Numbered from the stretch's first letter, positions 18,771 to 27,091 are shown. The stretch: DNA of 64,000 nucleotides from an uncultured Phascolarctobacterium sp. (GCA_900545025.1 UQXH01000001.1:70620-134619), one strand, 5' to 3'. Notes: generated by a model not told the origin, from the letters alone. Made by a program: numbers and translations.

Positions 18771-19872
18771 TGGTTTAGGTGATGAACCAATTCCTGACTG
18801 GAAAGGGCTTACACCTTTTCAGAGGGCACAACATAATAACATAGATAAATTACTGGACGGAAAAGTTGCAGCAGAAATTTCTATTTGTGGAAATGATATT
18901 ATACCAGAAAGCTGCAGTTGTATTCTGCGCCTATTAGGGGTGAAGAATAACTATATTCCACGAAGCCGTTCCTATTTGGAATTGCTTGCGCATAACAGAG
19001 ATATTTCAGAATTTGAAATGGTACTCAGATGCAACCTTGTAGCTGTCAATGAGCATAATATTATGACTGCCTTCAACGGAACAGGACTGAATATTGTAGA
19101 AATGCAGAAAGCTGCTGCGGTATGCAATGATATTTTAAAAGAAATAGAGTTTATCCATTTGTCTGAATATCGTAATCTGATGATTTTAAACAGAGAGCAA
19201 CAGGTATTAAGCTGTCATGTTCCGCCGCCACATGAAAATGTAGGTGAAAATATTTATTTTTTGCTTACAGAGCTGATGCAAAATTCGCTGGCTATGAAAT
19301 ATTTTCTGGAAGTTGCAGAACAAAGATTGCAGAAATTCAGCAGAAACGGTCTGAGATATATGCTGTATCCGTGGGGAGCTGCTGACAGATGTGTGCTGCC
19401 GTCTTTTTTTGAGCTGCACCATGTAAAGGGAGCTGCAGTATGCAAAGCAGAAATTGTCGCCGGTATTGCTACAGCACTTGGTATGCAGGTAGAAATTCCT
19501 GCTAATGCTACCGGTGATATCGATACTGACATAGAGGCTAAAACAACTTCTGCGCTTAATCTGTTACAGGACAATGATTTTGTGATAGCCCACTTTAACG
19601 GCAGTGATGAAGCTTCTCATCGATATGATGCTGAAGGCAAGCTGCATTTTATTGAAAAAATTGACGAATATTTTCTCGGCAGGATTATGCAGGAGTATCA
19701 TGAGCCTTTACGAATAGTTGTCTGCGGCGACCATGTAACCAGTTCTGTAAGTGGCAAGCATGGTCGAGGCGCAGTACCCGTAGTTGCAGGCAGCATAAAT
19801 TGCAGCGCCCAAGATATCGATATCAATTCCTATAAAGAAATACTAAACTTTTTGATGAGAGAGAGTGATTGA
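18745..19872 (+). CDS. phosphoglycerate-mutase-like (ApgM/ThrB2-type) alkaline phosphatase superfamily protein
   Basis: A 375-residue protein resembling archaeal-type cofactor-independent phosphoglycerate mutases and the related proposed homoserine kinases. Metal ligands are recognisable: Asp9 in VLIDGLGD, Ser56 in PESCSC (the nucleophile position), then GSDEASH, CGDHVT and [10 protein letters not shown] towards the C-terminus. The usual GSDVAN around the nucleophile is changed to ESCSCI. The start is ATG 18745, preceded by AAGGAAG, and overlaps cobD by 26 bases. Lying between cobD and cbiP, it probably serves cobamide synthesis: a threonine kinase (PduX substitute) or an alpha-ribazole phosphatase (CobC substitute) are candidates. 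True phosphoglycerate mutase activity seems less likely. Function is inferred from context. Confidence 0.75.
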   Translation: MRSLLVLIDGLGDEPIPDWKGLTPFQRAQHNNIDKLLDGKVAAEISICGNDIIPESCSCILRLLGVKNNYIPRSRSYLELLAHNRDISEFEMVLRCNLVAVNEHNIMTAFNGTGLNIVEMQKAAAVCNDILKEIEFIHLSEYRNLMILNREQQVLSCHVPPPHENVGENIYFLLTELMQNSLAMKYFLEVAEQRLQKFSRNGLRYMLYPWGAADRCVLPSFFELHHVKGAAVCKAEIVAGIATALGMQVEIPANATGDIDTDIEAKTTSALNLLQDNDFVIAHFNGSDEASHRYDAEGKLHFIEKIDEYFLGRIMQEYHEPLRIVVCGDHVTSSVSGKHGRGAVPVVAGSINCSAQDIDINSYKEILNFLMRESD

Positions 19873-19873
19873 T

Positions 19874-21394
19874 GTGGCAAAAGCTATAATGGTACAGGGA
19901 ACAATGTCTAATGCAGGTAAAAGCCTGGTAACTGCCGGTTTGTGCCGTGTATTTAATCAGGATGGTAAAAAAGTAGCTCCGTTTAAATCACAGAATATGG
20001 CTTTAAACTCCTTTATTACCAAAGAAGGAGCTGAAATGGGTCGTGCGCAGGTAGTACAGGCTGAAGCAGCTAACATTGAACCCAGCGCCTTAATGAATCC
20101 TATCCTGTTAAAGCCTACAAGTGACAGCGGCTCTCAGGTAATCGTGAACGGCGAAGCTATTGGTACCATGACTGCTGCTGAATATTTTAAATTCAAGACT
20201 AATCTCATTCCTGATATAATGAAAGCTTACAATCAGCTTGATGCAGCTTATGATGTCATTGTGCTGGAAGGTGCAGGCAGCCCAGCAGAAATCAATCTTA
20301 AAACTCAGGATATAGTAAACATGGGTATGGCTAAAATGGCCAAAGCTCCTGTATTATTGGTTGCTGACATTGATCGCGGCGGTGTATTCGCTTCTATCTA
20401 TGGCACTTTGATGTTGATGGATGAAGATGAACGTGCCATGGTTAAAGGCGTTATCATTAATAAATTCCGTGGTGATGTTGATATTCTGCGTCCTGGTCTG
20501 GACATGATTGAAGCAAAGACAGGAGTGCCTGTTGTGGGCGTTCTGCCGATGCTGCATATAGATATAGAAGATGAGGATAGTCTTTCTGAAAGACTGACAG
20601 CACATACTGAAGTTAAATTGGTGGATATAGCTGTTGTCAGAATCCCGCGTATGTCCAACTATACAGACTTTAATGTATTTGAACTGATTCCCGGAGTATC
20701 ACTGCGTTATGTAACTTCCGTAAAAGAACTTGGCACCCCGGATATGATTATTATTCCTGGTACAAAGAACACTATCGGTGACTTGAAATGGCTGCGTCAA
20801 AGCGGACTTGAAGCTGAAATTAAGAAAAAAGCCAGCGAAGGTACAGTTATTTTCGGTGTATGCGGCGGCTATCAGATGTTAGGTAAAAATATCTCTGATC
20901 CCTATGGCGTAGAAGAAGGCGGAGATACTCCTGGTATTGGTCTTTTGGATGTAGAGACAATCTTTGCAGAGAAAAAACGTACTATCCAAATGTCTGGAAA
21001 ATTTGCTGCAGTGCAGGGTATTTTTGCTAATTTGAGTGATAAACCTTTGGTTGGTTATGAAATTCACTCCGGTGTAACAAATTTTGCTGCTGAAAATGCT
21101 ATGACTGAGATTAAGCCTATTCATGAGGCTGGCGAAGCAATGCTGGAAGGTTCGCAAAATGTTACCGAAAAAATAAATGTTTACGGTACATATGTACATG
21201 GCATTTTCGATGGTGACGGAATTGCCGCTGCAGTTGTGGAAGCATTGCTGGCGAAAAAAGGCCTGAAAATGGAAGATATAAAAACTGTTAATTTTGCTGA
21301 TTATAAAAAACAGCAATACGATATTCTGGCCGACAGTATCAGAAAGAATTTAGATATGGAAAAAATTTATGCTATATTGGAAGCAGGTGTCTAA
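19874..21394 (+). CDS. cbiP: cobyric acid synthase CbiP (CobQ)
   Basis: Amidates the b, d, e and g side chains of adenosylcobyrinate a,c-diamide using glutamine and ATP. A 506-residue protein: [21 protein letters not shown]-loop domain, [13 protein letters not shown], then a C-terminal glutamine amidotransferase with Cys in [16 protein letters not shown] [11 protein letters not shown] and the His in [12 protein letters not shown] 19874 gives the usual N-terminus; GTG 19865 is in frame 3 codons upstream. Starts 1 base after the preceding gene. Confidence 0.95.
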   Translation: MAKAIMVQGTMSNAGKSLVTAGLCRVFNQDGKKVAPFKSQNMALNSFITKEGAEMGRAQVVQAEAANIEPSALMNPILLKPTSDSGSQVIVNGEAIGTMTAAEYFKFKTNLIPDIMKAYNQLDAAYDVIVLEGAGSPAEINLKTQDIVNMGMAKMAKAPVLLVADIDRGGVFASIYGTLMLMDEDERAMVKGVIINKFRGDVDILRPGLDMIEAKTGVPVVGVLPMLHIDIEDEDSLSERLTAHTEVKLVDIAVVRIPRMSNYTDFNVFELIPGVSLRYVTSVKELGTPDMIIIPGTKNTIGDLKWLRQSGLEAEIKKKASEGTVIFGVCGGYQMLGKNISDPYGVEEGGDTPGIGLLDVETIFAEKKRTIQMSGKFAAVQGIFANLSDKPLVGYEIHSGVTNFAAENAMTEIKPIHEAGEAMLEGSQNVTEKINVYGTYVHGIFDGDGIAAAVVEALLAKKGLKMEDIKTVNFADYKKQQYDILADSIRKNLDMEKIYAILEAGV

Positions 21395-21925
21395 ATGAAA
21401 GACGGCGGCCTGATACATATATATTGCGGTGACGGTAAAGGCAAAACAACAGCTGCTGTAGGTTTAGCTGTGCGTTGCAGTGGACATGGTAATAAGGTAT
21501 TGCTGGTGCAGTTTTTGAAAAGCAGGCCTACCGGAGAGCTTAAATCACTTGCTTTACTGCCAGGTATCGAAATATTGCGCGGCAAAGAGAATAATAAATT
21601 TACTTTTCAGATGACTGTGGAGGAAAAGGCTGTTGTATTGAAAAATCATATGGACTTATTTGCCAAGGTCCAAGGAAAATGCCTGCAGGATAAAATAGAT
21701 TTGCTTATTTTAGACGAGGTTATCGGAGCCTGCAATACCGGTGTTTTTGAATTAGAGGCTTTGCTTAAATTTTTACAAAACAAACCGCAAGAACTGGAAG
21801 TTGTGCTTACAGGACGTAATCCTGCTGCTGAATTAGTTGAGCTGGCAGATTATGTATCAGAAATCTGTAAGCGTAAACATCCTTTTGATAAAGGTATCCC
21901 GGCAAGAACCGGGGTAGAAAGGTAG
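21395..21925 (+). CDS. cobO: cob(I)yrinic acid a,c-diamide adenosyltransferase (CobO/BtuR type)
   Basis: Transfers the 5'-deoxyadenosyl group of ATP to the cobalt of a reduced corrinoid. A 176-residue RecA-like protein with P-loop GDGKGKTTAAVG (about 12-23), QFLKSRPTGE, the LLILDEVIGA Walker B-type stretch (about 108-117) and VLTGRNPA, all diagnostic for the CobA/CobO/BtuR family. Starts directly after the cbiP stop. Confidence 0.94.
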   Translation: MKDGGLIHIYCGDGKGKTTAAVGLAVRCSGHGNKVLLVQFLKSRPTGELKSLALLPGIEILRGKENNKFTFQMTVEEKAVVLKNHMDLFAKVQGKCLQDKIDLLILDEVIGACNTGVFELEALLKFLQNKPQELEVVLTGRNPAAELVELADYVSEICKRKHPFDKGIPARTGVER

Positions 21926-21934
21926 GTTATTTAA

Positions 21935-22564
21935 ATGCAGTTGCAAAATGTGTTGCCTGCGGATATTGAAAACCGCAGCATGGAAATTATCGGTGAAGAA
22001 CTTGGTGAAATTAAGCTTGATCCTGAAAAAATCGATATTGTAAAACGTGTAATCCATACATCTGCTGATTTTGATTATGCACGTACTTTGCATTTTTCTG
22101 AAGGCGTTGTAGAAAAAGCACTTACTGCATTAAAAAATGGTGCAACCATTGTTACTGATACTAATATGGCTTGTACAGGTATCAATAAAATGGGTTTGAA
22201 CAAGCTTGGGGCAAAAGCAGTTTGCTTTATGGCTGATGCCGATGTGGCTGCCCGTGCTAAAGAGGCTGGCTCTACAAGGGCGGCTGCCTGCATGGAAAAA
22301 GCTTGCAGTATTGAAGGGCCTGTTATTATTGCGGTAGGTAATGCCCCAACAGCTTTAGTACGTCTTGACGAATTGGTAAAAGAAGGAAGAATTAAACCTG
22401 AACTTGTTATTGGTGTACCCGTAGGCTTCGTCAATGTAGTAGAATCCAAAGAAATTATCATGAAAACAGGAATCCCTTATATTGTTGCACGTGGCCGTAA
22501 AGGCGGCAGTAATGTTGCTGCAGCCATCTGCAATGCGCTTATTTATAAATTAACCAGAAAATAG
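21935..22564 (+). CDS. cbiC: cobalt-precorrin-8 methylmutase CbiC
   Basis: Moves the methyl group from C11 to C12, giving cobyrinic acid. A 209-residue protein with the catalytic His in RVIHTSADFDYA (about 37-48), TDTNMACTGINK and VGNAPTALVRL, which define CbiC/CobH. Last gene of the operon; no clear terminator follows before the tRNA-Asn promoter, so readthrough into the tRNA is possible. Confidence 0.95.
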   Translation: MQLQNVLPADIENRSMEIIGEELGEIKLDPEKIDIVKRVIHTSADFDYARTLHFSEGVVEKALTALKNGATIVTDTNMACTGINKMGLNKLGAKAVCFMADADVAARAKEAGSTRAAACMEKACSIEGPVIIAVGNAPTALVRLDELVKEGRIKPELVIGVPVGFVNVVESKEIIMKTGIPYIVARGRKGGSNVAAAICNALIYKLTRK

Positions 22565-22572
22565 ATTATAGC

Positions 22573-22601
22573 TTGACAGTTAGTCAACGAATTGCTATAA
22601 T
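22573..22601 (+). promoter_or_regulatory. tRNA-Asn promoter
   Basis: Perfect TTGACA (22573-22578) and TATAAT (22596-22601) with a 17-bp spacer, 20 bp before the tRNA. Confidence 0.9.
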
Positions 22602-22621
22602 AATCTCTGTTAACTGATTAT

Positions 22622-22697
22622 TCCCCGATAGTTCAGCCGGTAGAACACCTGACTGTTAATCAGGGCGTCGTAGGTTCGAGTCCTACTCGGGGAGCCA
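22622..22697 (+). tRNA. tRNA-Asn (anticodon GTT), prophage attachment locus
   Basis: Acceptor stem TCCCCGA at 22622 with TCGGGGA at 22687, discriminator G, encoded CCA. Anticodon loop CTGTTAA gives GTT. The T-arm GGTTCGAGTCC is intact. The integrase gene lies 101 bp downstream and reads toward it, so the 3' half of this tRNA is the likely attL core. Confidence 0.97.
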
Positions 22698-22706
22698 GTA
22701 AAAAAT

Positions 22707-22736
22707 AACGCTGTAGCTTAGGTTACGGCGTTTTTT
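22707..22736 (+). terminator. terminator after tRNA-Asn
   Basis: Eleven-base stem AACGCTGTAGC / GTTACGGCGTT with two G-U pairs, loop TTAG, then six T in the 3' arm and tail. Confidence 0.85.
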
Positions 22737-22798
22737 GTTTTATGTTGGAAATGGCGGGCACAATTTATCAGCGTGTTTTGGGCACGATATGGTCACGA

Positions 22799-23926
22799 TT
22801 AACCGGAAATCTCATAAATCTTGGCTACCTGATCGGCGACCATCTTATCCATATTTGGTATTGCGTGGCCATATAAATTGAGTGTATGTGATGGCTTGGA
22901 ATGGCCAAGTCTTTTGCATACTTCAAGTAGCGGAACGCCGCCGGAAAGCAACTGAGTAGCATGCGTGTGTCTTAGGCAGTGAAACTTTTTATAATTTACT
23001 TCGGCACCTTTTAGTATTACAGACCAGGCACGGCGCATATTGGAAGGCAGAAATGGCGTTCCTGCACGCGTTCTGAACACATAATCCAGCTTATCCATAT
23101 AAAGTATCTTGCCGGACTTTTTTAAGGCCAGCAGGGCTGCTGTAACGCGTTCAGGAATAGTAATATATCTGCGCCCTGCGGCAGTTTTGGTTGGCATGTC
23201 TTCAGGCGGTCTGCCTGGTAATGCCTGCAGGGTGGATACTATTTTGATTGTATTTTCTTTGGTATCTACATTTTTCCATCGCAGTGACAGGAGTTCTCCT
23301 AACCTGGCACCCGTTGTTGCTGCCAAGAGAATGAAAGCATAATGCCGCCTTAATCTGGATGGGGTAGTGGGATTCTGCAGATAATCCAGAATCTTTTTAA
23401 TTTCAGCCTGGGTAAATATCTCAACCTCTTCATGTGTAACCTTTGGCGGTTCAACAAGATCCATGAAGTTTTTGTTTATGATGCCTAGCATGTAGGCTTT
23501 TTTTACAGCGGCAGATAGAAGCTGGTAAATCTTATATTTGCTGCTGCTGGCCATGGTATCAGGCAGGCCATTTAAAAACCGTTGTACGGTAAGATTAGCA
23601 GATTTTGCCTGCAGCGGCATATCAGCTATTGGCTCTATGTGAGAGAAGGACTGCAGGTACTGCAGCTTAGATTTTGGCCGGAGATTTGCTTTGTACGTCT
23701 TGATCCACTCAATGATCCAGTCGGAGATGGTCATATCATTGGGGGCAACATAGGTATCACGGGCAAACTGAGAGCGTATATCAGTCAGCCAGTCTTTTGC
23801 TTCTTCACGGGTGTTGAAGCGTTTGAAGAGTCTCTGACCGTATGGATCAGTAATTGCTGCTCTGTATTTGTTACGTTGTTTATCGAAGTAAACAGTTCCT
23901 TCGCCATTTTCACGTTTTTTAGGCAT
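22799..23926 (-). CDS. int: tyrosine recombinase integrase
   Basis: Site-specific recombinase that would insert the phage at tRNA-Asn. A 375-residue protein: N-terminal arm-binding (AP2-like) region with GEGTVYFDKQRNKYRA (about 9-24), a SAM-like core-binding domain (about 62-160) and a catalytic domain with Arg208 (TGARLGELLSLRW), Lys247, His316/Arg319 (HCLRH), His342 (LGHS) and the nucleophile Tyr352. All catalytic residues are present, so it should be active. It reads toward the tRNA. I see no candidate recombination directionality gene next to it. Confidence 0.95.
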   Translation of the reverse strand: MPKKRENGEGTVYFDKQRNKYRAAITDPYGQRLFKRFNTREEAKDWLTDIRSQFARDTYVAPNDMTISDWIIEWIKTYKANLRPKSKLQYLQSFSHIEPIADMPLQAKSANLTVQRFLNGLPDTMASSSKYKIYQLLSAAVKKAYMLGIINKNFMDLVEPPKVTHEEVEIFTQAEIKKILDYLQNPTTPSRLRRHYAFILLAATTGARLGELLSLRWKNVDTKENTIKIVSTLQALPGRPPEDMPTKTAAGRRYITIPERVTAALLALKKSGKILYMDKLDYVFRTRAGTPFLPSNMRRAWSVILKGAEVNYKKFHCLRHTHATQLLSGGVPLLEVCKRLGHSKPSHTLNLYGHAIPNMDKMVADQVAKIYEISG

Positions 23927-23985
23927 AAAAAATCAGCTCCTTTACTTATTTTGGGTATAAGGTAGCAGAGCTGATTAAATCATGT

Positions 23986-24101
23986 TATAATTAAATAGAT
24001 AATCAGCCTGCTGTGGTAGGTGGGTAGGTTATATAGCAGTAATTGTTGGTAGCTTTTACTGCACGTCCCTCGGTGTTGGTAGCACCGGGGGATTTTTTTA
24101 T
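23986..24101 (+). ncRNA. candidate small RNA between integrase and fic
   Basis: A gap between two minus-strand genes carries plus-strand transcription signals: an extended -10 TGTTATAAT (-10 at 23986-23991) and, 75 bp on, a strong terminator. Two hairpins form: 24036-24042 with 24056-24062, and the terminator 24067-24075 with 24083-24091, followed by seven T. Both loops expose the same TTGGTAG. The expected transcript is about 100 nt with no good ORF. No matching -35 is seen. Whether it is expressed is unknown. Confidence 0.4.
24067..24100 (+). terminator. rho-independent terminator on the plus strand
   Basis: Nine-base stem CCCTCGGTG / CACCGGGGG with loop TTGGTAG and a run of T. Oriented against the flanking minus-strand genes. 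Confidence 0.8.
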
Positions 24102-25309
24102 TGTTCTGTTTTAAACATTAATAAATTTAACTTATAATACTTAACCCTGTTATTCGTTGAAACAATAATATGTTCTTTTGGCAAAGAGTCTAATCTATTT
24201 TTTATTGTTCCTTTAGATTTTTCTGATAGTTTTACCAATTCAGTCATTGATATTCCTTGCCCATAGAATAAAGCAGCTTGTAACAAAACATAATAAATGT
24301 TTGCAAGAAGCGTATCATGTGAAGCAATTTCATTTATTTTCTTTTTATATATTTCTATTTGAGATTTTTTACGAGTTAAAATATTTATTGTGTCGTTAAA
24401 CGTATCAAGCAGGAGATTAAGAAAACCAATTATAAAAGGTGTCATATCACCACGGTTTAATTCACTGTCAGCTTCTGAAAAGAGTGCATAATATTTTGCT
24501 CTGTTTTTCTTTATTAATACTGATAATCGTAATGCTGCTATTTTATGAAAATGTTTAGAAAGATAGTATGAAGTAATAAACCTGTCTGTTCTACCATTTC
24601 CGTCATAAAAAGGGTGAATGTAGGCAAATAGATAGTGAAATAAGCTAATTCTAATAAGAAAAGGTAAATTGGGATTATTTAGTATATTTAAAGTAGATTC
24701 TACTGCTTCTATAATTTTTGACTCAGGCACAATACCTCGATGAATGGTTTTTCCGGATGCGGAAGCTACGTCAACAGGTTCCAATCTAAAAATAGTTCCA
24801 TCAAGAGCATTTTCGGGTTTTTCTGCAATTACTTCTTTGTGAGCAAAATCATCATAAAAATCTCTTATATCTTGACATGTTTCAAACTTAATTTCAGTAT
24901 CGCTTAAAAGACTGTGGTATTTATTTACTACACTTGCAAACCGAGCATTATGTGGAGCAGTACCGTCAATTATATCTCTAAGTTCTTTTCTTGTACTATG
25001 CACACCTTCGATATCATTAGTAGATTTTACTTCTTCTAATATTGATAATAGTGAAAATTGGTGCAGTACTACAGGTGGGACAGAATGTATTACATATAGA
25101 AAGTTTTCGTAGGCTTTGTAGATTTTTTCTATTAACAATACTATATTTTCAGAGTAGTTAAAAAAAGCTGGATAAGAATTTCTATGATTGTATTGTTTTA
25201 TTATAATGTCTAAATGCTGTACAAAAGGTGAGTTATAACGTTTTTGGTATTCAGCCTCATGCAAATTTTCGTTTTTATAATAAATTTTTGTCAGGCTATC
25301 GTATGTCAT
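24098..25309 (-). CDS. Fic-domain AMP-transferase, autoinhibited class II type
   Basis: A 403-residue Fic protein that would transfer AMP (or another nucleotide part) from ATP onto a protein hydroxyl. The complete catalytic motif HPFYDGNGR is at 232-240. An inhibitory helix TNDIEG at 97-102 matches (S/T)xxxE(G/N) and should block ATP until displaced. The C-terminal 70 residues look like a winged helix (ISMTELVKLSEKSKGTIKNRLDSL), so it may bind DNA. It sits between integrase and repressor, as a lysogeny-region accessory gene. Host or phage target unknown. A separate antitoxin is not seen, consistent with the built-in inhibitor. Confidence 0.88.
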   Translation of the reverse strand: MTYDSLTKIYYKNENLHEAEYQKRYNSPFVQHLDIIIKQYNHRNSYPAFFNYSENIVLLIEKIYKAYENFLYVIHSVPPVVLHQFSLLSILEEVKSTNDIEGVHSTRKELRDIIDGTAPHNARFASVVNKYHSLLSDTEIKFETCQDIRDFYDDFAHKEVIAEKPENALDGTIFRLEPVDVASASGKTIHRGIVPESKIIEAVESTLNILNNPNLPFLIRISLFHYLFAYIHPFYDGNGRTDRFITSYYLSKHFHKIAALRLSVLIKKNRAKYYALFSEADSELNRGDMTPFIIGFLNLLLDTFNDTINILTRKKSQIEIYKKKINEIASHDTLLANIYYVLLQAALFYGQGISMTELVKLSEKSKGTIKNRLDSLPKEHIIVSTNNRVKYYKLNLLMFKTEQ

Positions 25310-25326
25310 AAATCCTCCTAAGTATC

Positions 25327-25395
25327 TTTTACAAAAAAGCTGAATTTTGAAAAAGACGTTTTTGTTTTTTACAAAAAAGCTGGATTTTGGAAAAG
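25327..25395. repeat. two 29-bp direct repeats, 40-bp period
   Basis: Near-identical copies at 25327-25355 and 25367-25395, both beginning TTTTACAAAAAAGCTG and differing at three positions. They lie directly upstream of the fic start codon, so they may be regulator-binding sites. Confidence 0.75.
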
Positions 25396-25472
25396 CGGGT
25401 AAAAATCGGCATAAGACTGGTCGATTTTTATAGGAAAAGCATAAATGAACTTAATCTACATTTTTATTTTTC

Positions 25473-25502
25473 TATAAACTGGTCGAATTCGACCAGTTTA
25501 TA
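25473..25502. promoter_or_regulatory. 30-bp perfect palindrome, likely operator
   Basis: A perfect dyad centred on GAATTC at 25487/25488, arms ACTGGTCGA outward. A half site with the same ACTGGTCGA occurs at 25416-25424. No T run follows on either strand, so a terminator is unlikely. It lies between the fic and repressor genes. Confidence 0.6.
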
Positions 25503-25525
25503 TTAGCTCCATCTAAGTGGAAAAA

Positions 25526-25897
25526 TTATCCTGCCGCATTTTGTGTAGCTTTATTTGTGGATTTTTGGTTATCTAACTTTAGCTTTATAATTCCGTCAAT
25601 TTCTTTTTTATTGTTATCGTTTAATTTACGATAAATTTTTAGATGTTTAGTTTCCTGTTCGGTTAAAGAAATAGATGATATTGTAGGTGGAAACAAATCA
25701 TTTATACTAATTTCTAAGGCGTTTGCAATTTTAAAAAGAATATCTTGTTCAGCTTCATTAGTTGCATTTTCGTATCCTGATACAGTATTGTGTTTAACTC
25801 CAATTTTATTACCTAATTCTTTTTGTGTTAAACCTCGCATTTTTCGATATTCTCTTATTTTATTTGAAACATATTGTCTAATATCCACATTTTTCAC
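25526..25897 (-). CDS. XRE-family phage repressor (CI-like)
   Basis: A 123-residue DNA-binding protein with a helix-turn-helix (residues 10-66: IREYRKMRGLTQKELGNKIG then KHNTVSGYENA). It is the likely lysogeny repressor, divergent from a Cro-like gene across 128 bp. There is no RecA-cleavable peptidase domain, so induction would not follow the lambda mode by self-cleavage; an antirepressor route is more likely, and two antirepressor-type genes are present in this prophage. Confidence 0.82.
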   Translation of the reverse strand: MKNVDIRQYVSNKIREYRKMRGLTQKELGNKIGVKHNTVSGYENATNEAEQDILFKIANALEISINDLFPPTISSISLTEQETKHLKIYRKLNDNNKKEIDGIIKLKLDNQKSTNKATQNAAG

Positions 25898-25913
25898 CTC
25901 TTTTATTAACTAC

Positions 25914-25942
25914 ATAATACACGAAACAATGATGCTTTTCAA
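25914..25942 (-). promoter_or_regulatory. repressor promoter
   Basis: On the minus strand, -35 TTGAAA (25942-25937), 17-bp spacer, -10 TATTAT (25919-25914). ACGAAA (25921) and TTTCGT (25951) form inverted arms around the -35. Confidence 0.6.
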
Positions 25943-25974
25943 GAAAAATATTTCGTAAAACATGAAGAAAATTG

Positions 25975-26003
25975 TTGACATGGTTACAAACTTCGAGTAT
26001 TAT
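25975..26003 (+). promoter_or_regulatory. Cro-side (early) promoter
   Basis: -35 TTGACA (25975-25980), 17-bp spacer, -10 TATTAT (25998-26003). The spacer contains ACAAACTTCGAG (25986-25997), repeated at 26213 inside the Cro-like gene. Confidence 0.75.
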
Positions 26004-26025
26004 GAAGTAGCAAGGAGGCGATAAA

Positions 26026-26253
26026 ATGCAAGTTTTACTTGAATCAATAAGACGAGCGAATAAAGAAAGTCAAGAAAGTATAGCTAAATTAATTGGTGTA
26101 GATGTTAGAACTTATCAGAATAAGGAAAAAGGGATTACTCAATTCAAACAGAATGAAATGTTCTTAATTGCTAAACATTTTAATAAAAAGATTGATGAAA
26201 TTTTTTTACCTACAAACTTCGAGAATCAAGAAGTTTGTAGTACGAAAAAGTAA
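26026..26253 (+). CDS. Cro-like helix-turn-helix protein
   Basis: A 75-residue XRE-type protein: HTH about residues 8-40 (NKESQESIAKLIGVDVRTYQ) followed by a short helical tail KHFNKKIDEIFLP. Divergent from the repressor, with its own consensus promoter and an AAGGAGGCG ribosome site 6 bases before the ATG. By position it should act as Cro or as an early activator. Confidence 0.8.
   Translation: MQVLLESIRRANKESQESIAKLIGVDVRTYQNKEKGITQFKQNEMFLIAKHFNKKIDEIFLPTNFENQEVCSTKK
26210..26240 (+). repeat. inverted repeat at the 3' end of the Cro-like gene
   Basis: CTACAAACTTC (26210-26220) and GAAGTTTGTAG (26230-26240), 9-base loop. The left arm includes the same ACAAACTTCGAG as the early promoter spacer. 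There is no T run. It could be an operator pair or an RNA hairpin. Confidence 0.6.
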
Positions 26254-26276
26254 TTATGGTAGTGGAGGTGATAATA

Positions 26277-26471
26277 ATGCGTAGATTTGGATGGAAAAAC
26301 AAAAGCCAACCGTCAGAAACGATTGGCTGGTGGAAAATAAAATGCAATTATTGTGGGGAAAATATAGTATTTATTCTAAATCCTAAAACACTAAGGTTTC
26401 ACAACAATAAAAGAATAAGAGCTTTTTTGAAATCATATACGGCACATAAAGTAGTTAAGCAAAAGAGATGA
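26277..26471 (+). CDS. small phage protein with a CxxC motif
   Basis: A 64-residue basic protein, unrecognised. KCNYCGEN (about residues 23-30) is half of a zinc ribbon; no second pair is seen. ATG 26277 is chosen because GGAGGTG lies 6 bases upstream; a longer ORF begins at 26256. Its last 39 bases overlap the convergent gene on the minus strand. Confidence 0.55.
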   Translation: MRRFGWKNKSQPSETIGWWKIKCNYCGENIVFILNPKTLRFHNNKRIRAFLKSYTAHKVVKQKR

Positions 26472-26993
26472 AATGGGTGCAGTAATCCAAGAATTTTTCT
26501 GCATTATTCCAGAAAATTTAGATAACATCCCTGGCTTGCAGTTCCCGCTATTGAGATTAGTTTTTAATGTATCAATTAGTTCTTGAAAATCTTCTCTTTT
26601 TGCACCATTAGCAGAGATTACCTTGTACAAATCGTCAACAGAAGCACATTGATAAATACTTGAAGAATTTGGACCAAAGGCTGAGCCATAAGCATTATTA
26701 ACATTAAAAATAAAGTTTTGATTTTCTTGTGCAGTTGGCTTAGTTCCTTCTACATGAATGAAGTCTATTTCACCACCCATTATAGTTGGTTCTTTTGTTA
26801 TGTCAGTAACGATAAACTCAAAACCTGTTATGTCAGATTTAATAATATCGTTTATTTGAACATCACAATTATATGGCAAGTCTGCGGAATATTTATCGTG
26901 GTATAAACCTGTTACTGTAGCAATCTTTGTACCGTTTCTAAAAATAGAGTATTTTTTTCCTGCATTATAAACTAAATCATCAAATATACGCAT
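26433..26993 (-). CDS. hypothetical phage protein on the minus strand
   Basis: A 186-residue soluble protein that I do not assign to a family. The first 85 residues look like a small beta-rich domain (FRNGTKIATVTGLYHDKY, then DIIKSDITGFEFIVTDI). The C-terminal 60 residues are helical and end with a hydrophobic stretch (SWITAPISSLLLNYF). AAGGAGGTG lies 6 bases before the ATG. It is the only minus-strand gene beyond the repressor in the early region, so it may be expressed in the lysogen. It overlaps the convergent small gene by 39 bases. Confidence 0.6.
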   Translation of the reverse strand: MRIFDDLVYNAGKKYSIFRNGTKIATVTGLYHDKYSADLPYNCDVQINDIIKSDITGFEFIVTDITKEPTIMGGEIDFIHVEGTKPTAQENQNFIFNVNNAYGSAFGPNSSSIYQCASVDDLYKVISANGAKREDFQELIDTLKTNLNSGNCKPGMLSKFSGIMQKNSWITAPISSLLLNYFMCRI

Positions 26994-27091
26994 CTCAGCA
27001 CCTCCTTTCTTTGATTAAATTATAACAGTAGATGTTCAATTTGTCATAACAATAAAATCCTACCGTATGGCAGGGCAGTGGAGGTGAGGAT

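Noticed and set aside
22573..22583. Shared TTGACAGTTAG between the tRNA-Asn promoter and the phage repeat region at 37984
   Set aside because: Only 11 bases, mostly the -35 consensus; likely coincidence.
23986..24101. Type III toxin-antitoxin RNA for fic
   Set aside because: Type III systems need a tandem-repeat RNA upstream of an endoribonuclease gene; fic is an AMP-transferase on the opposite strand with its own inhibitory helix.
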